Positions 36,222 through 43,531 of a DNA stretch of 64,000 bases are shown piece by piece. The first letter of the stretch is position 1. Each line of letters begins with the position of its first letter. This stretch comes from Microvenator marinus. Its GTDB lineage: Bacteria > Myxococcota_A > Bradymonadia > Bradymonadales > Bradymonadaceae. Location: positions 3,744,001 to 3,808,000 of the forward strand of contig NZ_CP042467.1 in assembly GCF_007993755.1 (NCBI RefSeq), given 5' to 3'. The position numbers were made by a program, and so were the translations under genes. A model generated the notes under the pieces. It did not search any database and was not told where the DNA came from. It worked only from the letters and a program-made list of their open reading frames with translations.

Positions 36222-36757
36222 CAGATAAGCCTTTTGACAAGTTGTGCGGAGTTTCGTTGACGTCCGATTCTTCCGGTCACGTCGTAAGTTCCCGCGGATG
36301 AGGTGTCGACCAGCTCGGCCACATAGGAAGTGATCCAGCTGACCGAGCGTTGCACCAGTTCTTTGTTCAGGTCGTGGAGCTCACGGACCACGTCAATCAG
36401 GGCCACAAGCTCACTGCTGTATTCTACAAGACGCCTGCCTGATTGTCCGGAAACCGACTCGCCGAGCAAGCGAAGGGCCTCGGACACACTCTCAGGGGTG
36501 TCCATGCGGCGAGGGCCGGACTCTTGCCAACACGACTTGACGTGGTGCTGGAGTTGGCTTTGAAGTTCTTGGTGCTCAGCAAGGGCTTGGTTTTTGGATT
36601 CGAGTGCTCCCATGAGGCCTTGAACATCAAAGAACACAACGCATTCACGCTCCGATCGAAGAGCTTTGATGATGCTCTGAAGGCTAGAGACGCTGCGCTC
36701 AAGTACTCCGAAAAGGCTTTGGATTGGGTCTTCGATCATGGCAAGTTGCGTGTGCAT
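36221..36757 (-). CDS. flgN: FlgN-like flagellar export chaperone
   Basis: A 178-residue mostly helical protein between flgM and flgK, the standard place for flgN. The helical core (LFGVLERSVSSLQSIIKALRSERE, LMGALESKNQALAEHQELQSQL) and the C-terminal YDVTGRIG match the FlgN pattern, in which the conserved C-terminal segment binds FlgK/FlgL. It is a little longer than enterobacterial FlgN (140 residues). The family assignment rests partly on operon position. It should keep FlgK and FlgL export-competent in the cytoplasm. Confidence 0.8.
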   Translation of the reverse strand: MHTQLAMIEDPIQSLFGVLERSVSSLQSIIKALRSERECVVFFDVQGLMGALESKNQALAEHQELQSQLQHHVKSCWQESGPRRMDTPESVSEALRLLGESVSGQSGRRLVEYSSELVALIDVVRELHDLNKELVQRSVSWITSYVAELVDTSSAGTYDVTGRIGRQRNSAQLVKRLI

Positions 36758-36769
36758 GGTTACTCCTGA

Positions 36770-37048
36770 TTACTCGTCCAAAAGGCTTGAGATGGCGTCA
36801 CTGTTGGTCAGCAGGCGATCTGCGAGGCGATCAAGGTCTGGCTTGTATTCGCCTGACGAAATCGCAGCCTTTAGATCCGCAAGGTTCACCTTTTCAGGGG
36901 ATGCTTGCATGGCACGGGCGCTAAGGTCTTTGGATGCACCCGAGAGCTTAATCACATCGGCTTTGGCCTCGGACGGTGCTGGTGTGTCGGCTTGGGACGA
37001 TTGCACTCGTTTGACTTCGAGTGCTTTTTGGACGCGTTGGATCTTCAT
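36770..37048 (-). CDS. flgM: Anti-sigma-28 factor FlgM
   Basis: A 92-residue protein. The C-terminal half VNLADLKAAISSGEYKPDLDRLADRLL is the recognisable FlgM domain that binds FliA; the N-terminal half is disordered-looking and Ser/Ala-rich. FlgM holds sigma-28 inactive until the hook is finished and is then secreted. The ATG overlaps the flgJ stop by four bases, and GGAG lies eight bases upstream. A sigma-28-type promoter sits in the end of flgJ (37082-37108), giving the expected feedback loop in which FliA activates its own inhibitor. Its target fliA is 4.5 kb upstream. Confidence 0.88.
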   Translation of the reverse strand: MKIQRVQKALEVKRVQSSQADTPAPSEAKADVIKLSGASKDLSARAMQASPEKVNLADLKAAISSGEYKPDLDRLADRLLTNSDAISSLLDE

Positions 37049-37452
37049 GGTTCGTACTCCGAATCAATGTCTTCATACGCATCATCGTCACCTATTTCAG
37101 GAACTTTAGAAAAAAAGTCATTTTTTTGATCATTTTTTTCTAAAGCTCCGCGCGCCTCCTGAAGCTCCAACAAATTCGCAGGTGTCCAGGCCTTCTCCAG
37201 TATCTTAGCTAATCCGAGTTCTCCACGCTCCGCAGAGAGATCTGCGGCGTGGGCCGCAAAATTCTCTTGAAAGAACGAGGTAGCAAGTGAGGGGGAGTTG
37301 CCGACCTCTTCGGCTGTCTTTGAAATACCCTTAAAGAGTTGCGTGGTGAGATAGGCCTCAAACTTTTGAGCAGCTTCCTTGATCTCAGCGCGCTTCTGGG
37401 CTGGGTCATCCACGGGTTGCATTGGAAGATGTGGTTTGAGGTCGATCTTCAT
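37045..37452 (-). CDS. flgJ: FlgJ-like rod-binding protein, no glucosaminidase domain
   Basis: A 135-residue protein corresponding only to the N-terminal rod-binding half of FlgJ: AAQKFEAYLTTQLFKGISKTAEE matches the conserved helix. The peptidoglycan-hydrolysing C-terminal domain of enteric FlgJ is absent, as in many delta- and alpha-proteobacteria, so another enzyme must cut the cell wall. The C-terminal 40 residues are acidic (IGDDDAYEDIDSEYEP), and their DNA also carries a sigma-28-like promoter for flgM. It overlaps flgI and flgM by four bases on each side. Confidence 0.85.
   Translation of the reverse strand: MKIDLKPHLPMQPVDDPAQKRAEIKEAAQKFEAYLTTQLFKGISKTAEEVGNSPSLATSFFQENFAAHAADLSAERGELGLAKILEKAWTPANLLELQEARGALEKNDQKNDFFSKVPEIGDDDAYEDIDSEYEP
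37082..37108 (-). promoter_or_regulatory. Sigma-28 (FliA)-type promoter inside flgJ, for flgM-N-K-L
   Basis: On the minus strand TAAA, exactly 15 bases, GACGATGA. The motif matches those before both flagellin genes and motA in spacing and in both elements, with one base different in the -10. It lies 33 bases before the flgM ATG and inside the flgJ coding sequence. Confidence 0.7.
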
Positions 37453-38594
37453 TGAATCACCAGTTCCGCATCGAGGGCGCCCGCAGCTTTGATTGCCTGA
37501 AGAATAGAGATCAGGTCTCTAGGCGAGGCTCCAAGTGCGTTGAGTGCAGAAACCACATCTTGAATTGAGGCGCTCTGATTGACGACTTGAAGGGCTCGGT
37601 TTTCTTCGGTCACATCGGCCGTTGCGTTGGCCACGACCTGCGTGTCTCCTTGACCAAACGACGATGGCTGAGACGCATAGAGGTCGGTGTTGATGGTCAC
37701 GTTCAGGCTTCCATGGGCCACTGCTACCTCACGAATTCGAACATCACCGCCGAGCACAACTGTACCGGTGCGTTCGTTGACCACCACCCGTGCAATTTGG
37801 TTGGGCGTGACGTCCAAGAGCTCGAGAACGCCGATGAATTGCGGCACGTTCTGCCGGAATCCGTCTGGAATGGTCACGCTGACCGTGGAGGCATCGATGG
37901 CCTTTGCGGGGCCTTGGTTGGGCTGAGCCAATGTGGGGTTGTTTGCATCGGCCTGAACGGGTTGCCCCAAGAACGCGCTGATGACGTTCGCGATTTCGCT
38001 CGCGGTGGCGAAGTCGGGGGTTCGCAAAATGAGCTGAATGGACTCTCGCGTGCTCAAGTCGATGGTGACGTCTCTTTCAATGATGCCTCCGCTCGGGAGG
38101 TTTCCAGCGGTGACATGGTTCTTGGCCTGCGCCGAGCCACTGGGCGCACGCACCTCGAACCCACCTACGGATAGTGAGCCTTGAGCAACCGCATAGACTT
38201 CTCCGTCGGCGCCTTTGAGTGGCGTCATGATGAGAGTTCCTCCTTGCAAGCTGCGCGCGTTACCAAGGCTGGCCACGTTGACATCGAGGCGCTGGCCGGC
38301 GCGGGCGAAGGGCGGCAGGTCTGCTGTCACCATCACTGCGGCCACGTTTCGGGTCTGCAGGCGATTGCGGTCGACCTTGATTCCCATTCGGCTGAGCATG
38401 GAAGCTACGGATTGAACAGTGAACTCGGACTGGCCATAGTCCCCGGTAGAGTTGAGACCCACCACGAGTCCGTATCCGATGAGCTGGTTGTCACGAACCC
38501 CACGGATATCGGCAAGGTCCTTGATTCGGGCCGCCTCGGACTCCAAGGGCACGCTTAGCATCACGAAAAGAATGAGTAGATAAAAAGATCTCAT
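37449..38594 (-). CDS. flgI: Flagellar P-ring protein FlgI
   Basis: A 381-residue periplasmic protein forming the P ring around the rod in the peptidoglycan layer. The start at 38594 is chosen because GAGG lies upstream and a signal peptide begins there (MRSFYLLILFVMLSVPLESEA), directly followed by the conserved ARIKDLADIRGVRDNQLIGYGLVVGL. Other family blocks are NVAAVMVTADLPPFARAGQRLDV and LQGGTLIMTPLKGADGEVYA. The length is normal. It is seven bases after flgH and overlaps flgJ by four. Confidence 0.97.
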   Translation of the reverse strand: MRSFYLLILFVMLSVPLESEAARIKDLADIRGVRDNQLIGYGLVVGLNSTGDYGQSEFTVQSVASMLSRMGIKVDRNRLQTRNVAAVMVTADLPPFARAGQRLDVNVASLGNARSLQGGTLIMTPLKGADGEVYAVAQGSLSVGGFEVRAPSGSAQAKNHVTAGNLPSGGIIERDVTIDLSTRESIQLILRTPDFATASEIANVISAFLGQPVQADANNPTLAQPNQGPAKAIDASTVSVTIPDGFRQNVPQFIGVLELLDVTPNQIARVVVNERTGTVVLGGDVRIREVAVAHGSLNVTINTDLYASQPSSFGQGDTQVVANATADVTEENRALQVVNQSASIQDVVSALNALGASPRDLISILQAIKAAGALDAELVIQ

Positions 38595-38601
38595 CACAAC
38601 C

Positions 38602-39294
38602 TCAGAATGGCCAAATCCAGCTAAAGAAACGCGAAATGACGCCTGGCGATTGATTGTCCGAGAGCGCACCGCGGCCCGTGAACTCGATTTCGGCGTCCGC
38701 AAGTCGGGCCGAAGTAAGCGTATTGTTTTCATCGATATCAAAAGGTCTCGCGACACCGCTGATGTAGAAGTGGTGCTCTTCCTCGTTTACAAGGATGACG
38801 CGATGCCCTTCCACAAAGACGTTTCCATTGGGCAAGGACTTCTTGACGATGACCGGAACGGTCGCCGTGAGCTTTTCTTTGCGGCCGGTCTCGCCGGAAT
38901 GGTCAAATTTGGTCTGACTGCTCGCGTCGATAAGTTTGCTCGGTTGGATATCAGGATCGATTTCCTTGAGCTTTTCCATCAATCCGAGGAAAGCCGAGAT
39001 GTCAGCATTCATCTCGGTCACACGCGACGTTGAGGTTGCAGTCGCCCTCTCGGCATTGGCGAACTCCTCGATTCGAATGGTCAAAATATCGCCAGGGCGA
39101 ATCGCGCGCTGATCGGTGTAGAGGTAGTTACCTTCACGGTTTTTGCCCCAGATCGAGCCTTCACTCGATTGGGCTTCGAGCTCTTCAGGCTCTACTGGGA
39201 AGACATAGTCTCGCTCTTTGGGTTCGTACTTCTTGATATGGTTGTCTGCACACCCAAACCCGAAGAGAATCATGAAAAGAATGAGGACTTTCAT
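38602..39294 (-). CDS. flgH: Flagellar L-ring lipoprotein FlgH
   Basis: A 230-residue outer-membrane lipoprotein that forms the L ring. The signal peptide ends in FGFGC (lipobox). Family segments are GSIWGKNREGNYLYTDQRAIRPGDILTIRIEE, NVFVEGHRVILVNEEEHHFYISGVARPFDID and RLADAEIEFTGRGALSDNQSPG, followed by an aromatic C-terminus (FFSWIWPF) typical of FlgH. Its start shares one base with the flgA stop. The presence of both P and L rings confirms a cell envelope with an outer membrane. Confidence 0.96.
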   Translation of the reverse strand: MKVLILFMILFGFGCADNHIKKYEPKERDYVFPVEPEELEAQSSEGSIWGKNREGNYLYTDQRAIRPGDILTIRIEEFANAERATATSTSRVTEMNADISAFLGLMEKLKEIDPDIQPSKLIDASSQTKFDHSGETGRKEKLTATVPVIVKKSLPNGNVFVEGHRVILVNEEEHHFYISGVARPFDIDENNTLTSARLADAEIEFTGRGALSDNQSPGVISRFFSWIWPF

Positions 39295-39929
39295 CAGGGC
39301 ACCTCACACGTCGCGTGCGCCACGACGATGGCTTCAACGGTTTGATTGGCTGCGGTTCGGACACGCACAATGTCCCCACGCGACCCGTGCTGGAGCGCAA
39401 TGGCGCGCTGGGTAACGGTTACGCCACCTCTGCGTGCGCGCAGCGTGATAGGCTGGGTGCGCTCCACCAAGTTTTCTCTTTTGACGTCTCTGGTCGAGAG
39501 AACGGCTCCACTTCTCAGATTGCGTGCAGCGACCGCGTCTTGGAGGTCGTCTGGATTGATGCGATCTCGAGGAGCCTCTCGAATGGGCCGCACCTCGACT
39601 GAGGTCTCAAGTGTGTTACCCCTTTCGGCGTCGCGCGTTAGGACGACGACGGGCACTAGGACCTCAACTTCGGCATCCACCCATGCGACACCCGAGCCTT
39701 TGGAGTCTCGTACCAGGAGCTTGAGCTTCTGCTGGGTCTTTGGATCCGACCTGAGTTCAAGCGTGTAGGTTGCTGGGAGTTTTCCGCGCGCTGCGACCTT
39801 GCTGACGTTGACCTGAGTATCGGCGCCAAGTCGTGTCGCGACACTCTCTTCGACGGCTAGTCGAAGGTCGTCCTGAGCAAAAGCAAGGCTCGAGAAGCAA
39901 AGGGCGGTAATGAGGACTAGGTAGTTCAT
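39294..39929 (-). CDS. flgA: P-ring assembly chaperone FlgA
   Basis: A 211-residue periplasmic protein with a signal peptide (MNYLVLITALCFSSLAFA) and a C-terminal SAF domain: NLRSGAVLSTRDVKRENLV, RRGGVTVTQRAIALQHGSRGDIVRVRT and the closing VEAIVVAHATCEV. FlgA assists FlgI to polymerise into the P ring. The sequence length and domain order are normal. It lies between flgG and flgH, four bases downstream of flgG. Confidence 0.93.
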   Translation of the reverse strand: MNYLVLITALCFSSLAFAQDDLRLAVEESVATRLGADTQVNVSKVAARGKLPATYTLELRSDPKTQQKLKLLVRDSKGSGVAWVDAEVEVLVPVVVLTRDAERGNTLETSVEVRPIREAPRDRINPDDLQDAVAARNLRSGAVLSTRDVKRENLVERTQPITLRARRGGVTVTQRAIALQHGSRGDIVRVRTAANQTVEAIVVAHATCEVP

Positions 39930-39933
39930 TAGG

Positions 39934-40701
39934 TTACCGAATGTTTGTGGCGGCTCGGAGCATTTCGTCTGCGGTGCGGATGACCTTTGAGTTCACCTCG
40001 TAGGCCCGCTGCGAGACGATCATTTCGATCATTTCTTCGGTGACTTGTACGTTTGAGCCCTCGAGGTAGCCCTGGCTAATCTGGCCTCTTCCGTCCTCGC
40101 CAGGCATTCCAATCTGGGCGGGCCCGGAGGCCTCGGTAGGCTCAAAGAGTCCGCGTCCAAGGGAGCGCAGTCCTGCCGGGTTTTGGAAGCGTGTCAGCTC
40201 AATTCTTCCGACTTCGATTTCCGAGGTCTCGCCGTCAAGTACCACACGAACCGCACCGTCTCTTCCAATGGAGATGGCGGTGGCGTCAGGGGGAATGGCT
40301 ATGCCCGGGTCGAGCATATGGCCGTCTGAGTTTACGACCTGGCCGTTCTGGTCGACTTTGAAGGCTCCGGCGCGCGAATAGACGGCCTGCCCATTGTCTT
40401 GGGAGAGTCTGAAAAAGCCCTCGCCTTCAATTGCGAGGTCGAGAGGATTCTGGGTAGCCTCTAGAGTTCCCTGCACAAAGCTTTTCTGTGTGGCGGCTGC
40501 ACGCACTCCAGAGCCGGTTTCAATTCCGGTGGGATTTCCCTCACCAGGCGCCTTTTCCTGGGTGTAGAGCATTTCCTGGAATTCGGCCCTTGAGCGCTTG
40601 AATCCGGTGGTGTTTACGTTCGCGAGATTGTTCGCGGTGACGTCGAGTTTTCGCTGTTGGGCGTCCATGCCGGAGGCAGCTGTTTTGAGTGCTTTGAGCA
40701 T
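39934..40701 (-). CDS. flgG: Flagellar distal rod protein FlgG
   Basis: A 255-residue axial protein of the distal rod. The N-terminus LKTAASGMDAQQRKLDVTANNLANVNTTGFKRSRAEFQEMLY and the C-terminus EGSNVQVTEEMIEMIVSQRAYEVNSKVIRTADEMLRAATNIR are textbook FlgG. It is exported by the flagellar type III system without a cleaved signal. It follows flgF by eight bases. The length (about 260) is that expected for a rod with both P and L rings. Confidence 0.97.
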   Translation of the reverse strand: MLKALKTAASGMDAQQRKLDVTANNLANVNTTGFKRSRAEFQEMLYTQEKAPGEGNPTGIETGSGVRAAATQKSFVQGTLEATQNPLDLAIEGEGFFRLSQDNGQAVYSRAGAFKVDQNGQVVNSDGHMLDPGIAIPPDATAISIGRDGAVRVVLDGETSEIEVGRIELTRFQNPAGLRSLGRGLFEPTEASGPAQIGMPGEDGRGQISQGYLEGSNVQVTEEMIEMIVSQRAYEVNSKVIRTADEMLRAATNIR

Positions 40702-40709
40702 TTTAACTC

Positions 40710-41423
40710 CTATCCGTTGATACTACCGAGGTCGCGTGCGGCTCGGCTGTCGATTTGTGCGAAGGTTTGAACGAGCTTTTGCATCGCTTCGAAGTGACGC
40801 TGGATGGTGATGAGCTCGGTCATGGACTCCACCGCATTGACATTGCTCTTTTCAATGTGGCCCTGCTGCACTGTAGCGACCGAGGGCTCGAGCGAGTTGG
40901 CAGCGGCCAAGAAGAGCGAGTCCCCGATAGGTTTGAGATTTGCGGGGTCCGTTGTGCGAACGATCTGAATCTGGTCCACCACTCCATAATCGTCCCAGAT
41001 ATTGCCATTTTCATCGACGTAGAAGTCGGTGGCTGGAGGAACCATGACGGGATTGTTTGAGGCGTTGAGCACAGGAAGGTTGTCTTGAGTCACGAGGTTT
41101 CCGTTCTCATTGACCTTGAAGTTTCCTGCCTTCGTGAGTGCCGTGCCGTTGGGGGATTTCACTGTAAAGTAGCCGTCTCCGACAATGGCAAAGTCAAAGG
41201 GGTTTGCCGTTTCCTCGACGGCACCCTGAGCCTGACTCATCTTCCCCTGAGCACTCTGCACATGAGACCTTCCGCTCGCGCGGTCGACTACCAATTCCTG
41301 AAATCTTAGACTACGCGCTTGAAACCCGGGTGTATCGACGTTTGCCAGATTGTGGCTCGTTCGATCGAGTTGTTCTTGTCGGGCTAGTGAGCCGCTGACT
41401 GCGATGTAGATTCCGTCGCTCAT
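40710..41423 (-). CDS. flgF: Flagellar proximal rod protein FlgF
   Basis: A 237-residue rod protein, first gene of the flgF-G-A-H-I-J-M-N-K-L operon. It has the family N-terminus IYIAVSGSLARQEQLDRTSHNLANVDTPGFQ and C-terminus EKSNVNAVESMTELITIQRHFEAMQKLVQTFAQIDSRAARDLG. The ATG at 41423 follows GAGG. A sigma-54-type promoter lies 34 bases upstream of the start, and a terminator-like hairpin for fliA precedes it. flgB, flgC and fliE are not in the window and must be encoded elsewhere. Confidence 0.95.
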   Translation of the reverse strand: MSDGIYIAVSGSLARQEQLDRTSHNLANVDTPGFQARSLRFQELVVDRASGRSHVQSAQGKMSQAQGAVEETANPFDFAIVGDGYFTVKSPNGTALTKAGNFKVNENGNLVTQDNLPVLNASNNPVMVPPATDFYVDENGNIWDDYGVVDQIQIVRTTDPANLKPIGDSLFLAAANSLEPSVATVQQGHIEKSNVNAVESMTELITIQRHFEAMQKLVQTFAQIDSRAARDLGSING

Positions 41424-41456
41424 GGAGTACCTCGGAAAGTTGCTGAATTTTATCTA

Positions 41457-41472
41457 AGCAATCCTGGTGCCA
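41457..41472 (-). promoter_or_regulatory. Sigma-54-type promoter of the flgF operon
   Basis: The minus strand reads TGGCAC, five bases, TTGCT, a full match to the -24/-12 consensus with GG-N10-GC spacing. The -12 end is about 34 bases upstream of the flgF ATG. Expression would require RpoN and an enhancer-binding activator, neither of which is encoded here. Confidence 0.8.
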
Positions 41473-41564
41473 TCCGTGGCTATTTTTCTAATGTGTTGAT
41501 TTCGATGTGTTTTATGGGTTTTGTGTCTGGGTCCAAGTTCTACTGCGAAAAGGATGAGAAAACT

Positions 41565-41583
41565 TTTCCGCCTCTCGCGGAAA
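41565..41583 (-). terminator. Terminator-like hairpin after fliA
   Basis: Seven-base arms TTTCCGC and GCGGAAA with a five-base loop lie 10 bases past the fliA stop. On the minus strand they are followed by AGTTTTCTC, a short T-run. It separates the flhA-flhF-fliA operon from the flgF operon and its sigma-54 promoter. Confidence 0.5.
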
Positions 41584-41592
41584 TCCATTCCG

Positions 41593-42318
41593 TCACGATT
41601 TCATCAGGTCCTTGAGTCGTTTGAGAGCTTCGGTCTTTAGCTGAGACACTCGTCCCTCCGAGATATCGAGAACCTCTCCAATCTCTTTGAGTTTGAGCTC
41701 TCGGTTGAAGTAGAGGTCGAGCACGAGCTGCTCTTTTTCAGGCAGCGACTTCAGGGCCACGACGAGCTGCTTCTTGAGCTCTTTGTCCATGAGGATCACA
41801 TCAGCACGCGGATGTGGTGACTTTAAGGAGACGCATTCTTCGTCGCTGACCATGGAGTACTGGGCCACCTCGGACTTAAGCTTAACCACGTCGTCCACCG
41901 AGATTTCCATCGCGTCGGCAATCTCTTGATTGGTGGGGCTTCGTTTGGTGTCGACTTCGAGTTTCGCGACGACTTTATGAAGTTGGTTCGCCTTGGCTCT
42001 CAGCCTTCTCGGGAAGAAGTCATGGCGCCTGATTTCATCCAGAATCGCACCCTTGATCCTAAACTCGGCAAACGAATCAAACGAGACACCTGAATCAGGG
42101 TTGTAGCGCTCATGAGCGTCAAGAAGGCCCATAATCCCGACGCTTACCAGGTCTTCTTCTTCAAAACCTCGGATATGATGAGGCAATCGTCTAAAGATTC
42201 GGTGTGCCACAGTCCTGACGAGCTTTGCGTGCGCGTCCACGAGCTCAGCATGCTTAGATCTTATGTCGTTCTTCGGGGCGCTTTCGTAGCGTTTGAGTGC
42301 AGTGTTTGAGAGCATCAT
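41593..42318 (-). CDS. fliA: Flagellar sigma factor FliA (sigma-28)
   Basis: A 241-residue sigma-70-family factor of the sigma-28 group. Region 2 includes LVRTVAHRIFRRLPHHIRGFEEEDLVSVGIMGLLDAHERY and FAEFRIKGAILDEIRRHDFFPRR. Region 3 is SPTNQEIADAMEISVDDV. Region 4 is LPEKEQLVLDLYFNRELKLKEIGEVLDISEGRVSQLKTEALKRLK. It transcribes late flagellar genes; matching promoters are visible before motA, flgM and both flagellin genes. Its ATG overlaps the flhF stop by four bases, and FlgM (36770-37048) is its antagonist. Confidence 0.96.
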   Translation of the reverse strand: MMLSNTALKRYESAPKNDIRSKHAELVDAHAKLVRTVAHRIFRRLPHHIRGFEEEDLVSVGIMGLLDAHERYNPDSGVSFDSFAEFRIKGAILDEIRRHDFFPRRLRAKANQLHKVVAKLEVDTKRSPTNQEIADAMEISVDDVVKLKSEVAQYSMVSDEECVSLKSPHPRADVILMDKELKKQLVVALKSLPEKEQLVLDLYFNRELKLKEIGEVLDISEGRVSQLKTEALKRLKDLMKS

Positions 42319-43517
42319 TTATCCTCACGTGCACAGGCATAACCACGGAAAACCCAGCTCACCATTTCGGAAGGTGTTGGGGACTGAATGTGTTCGGGTA
42401 CCAGCGGTCCGTCACAAACGTGTGAGATGGGCACTTGGGCCGCACACGCCGCAGAGTAGAGCACGCCCGGCGCACGCGACTCATCGAGTTTGGTGACGAT
42501 CAAACCATCGGGAGTGATACCGTCGAACGACCTCGCGATGTCCATGGCGTCTTCAACCCTGGTGCTGGCTGCGACACAGAGATGAAACGTGCTAAGGACG
42601 TCCATCGAGTCGAGGACCTCCTCGATATCACGCAGCGTAAATCGGTTTTGGTCGGGACTAGGTTTTCCCCAGGGATTACGCCCCATGGTGTCGATCAGAA
42701 TGAGGTCTAGGTCTTTGAACTTTCTGAGGGCACGCTGGAGTTCGTCCGGGCTGGAGACCATTTGAATGGGGAGGTCTAAGAGCTCCGCATAGGTTGAGAT
42801 TTGGTATGCTGCACCAATACGAAAGGTGTCGGCGCAAATGATACCTACCTTCTTGGACCCAACCCGCGAGGCATGGGCGGCAATCTTTGCCACGGTGGTT
42901 GTCTTTCCCACTCCGGTTGCGCCCATGACCACAGCTACCTCTTGGTGATTAGACCGCGTGGCCCATAGAGGTGTGGTGGTCAGGAGGTGTTGTTCCATGA
43001 AGTTCCGGACGATGCCGTGGAGTTTCGAAGGATCGGACTCCCAGTCCACGTTGGATCCGAAGGCATAAGCCAAGAGCTGTTCGACGTGAGAGGGGTGAAC
43101 CCCGTGTACGGTGAGGACCTGTGTCAAGATGCCTACTGAACGTCCGAACGAATCGTCGGCTCCGCGGTCGTTGATTCGTGCGATTGCCGCCCTTAAACCC
43201 ACCATTGGGTCCATGGCCCAGGCATCGGACCGAAACTGAGCCGCGGGCTTTTGCCGAACTTCGTGAGTGAGACCCTGAATCTGTCCTTTGAGTTCTCTGA
43301 CCAGAGCTTTGAGGCTGGCCAATTCGTCTGGGACCTTTGCTTGCGGCTCTGGCTCAAATTCTCTTGATTGCGAAGATGGATCGAGACCGACTTTGACTTC
43401 GAGGGAGCCGTCGTCCTGGCGCTGAGTGGAGAGGATGATGGCATCATCGCCAACCTGGTCTTTGATCGTCCTGAGGCCTTGACTGAGGTCTGAGACGTGA
43501 AAGGTTCTGGTGATCAT
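42315..43517 (-). CDS. flhF: Flagellar SRP-like GTPase FlhF
   Basis: A 400-residue SRP-family GTPase that sets flagellar position and number. The N-terminal B domain starts MITRTFHVSDLSQGLRTIKDQVGDDAIIL. The NG domain has the P-loop GATGVGKTTTVAKIA, CADTFRIGAAYQISTYAELL, LILIDTMGRN (G3) and VTKLDESRAPG (G4). Length is normal. It lies between flhA (14 bases upstream) and fliA (4-base overlap). The partner ATPase flhG, usually next in order, is not present here. Confidence 0.93.
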   Translation of the reverse strand: MITRTFHVSDLSQGLRTIKDQVGDDAIILSTQRQDDGSLEVKVGLDPSSQSREFEPEPQAKVPDELASLKALVRELKGQIQGLTHEVRQKPAAQFRSDAWAMDPMVGLRAAIARINDRGADDSFGRSVGILTQVLTVHGVHPSHVEQLLAYAFGSNVDWESDPSKLHGIVRNFMEQHLLTTTPLWATRSNHQEVAVVMGATGVGKTTTVAKIAAHASRVGSKKVGIICADTFRIGAAYQISTYAELLDLPIQMVSSPDELQRALRKFKDLDLILIDTMGRNPWGKPSPDQNRFTLRDIEEVLDSMDVLSTFHLCVAASTRVEDAMDIARSFDGITPDGLIVTKLDESRAPGVLYSAACAAQVPISHVCDGPLVPEHIQSPTPSEMVSWVFRGYACAREDK

Positions 43518-43531
43518 AGAAGACTCCTAAA

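Noticed and set aside
38595-38756. 54-residue upstream extension of flgI
   Set aside because: It runs through the end of flgH, and a signal peptide with GAGG upstream starts at 38594.
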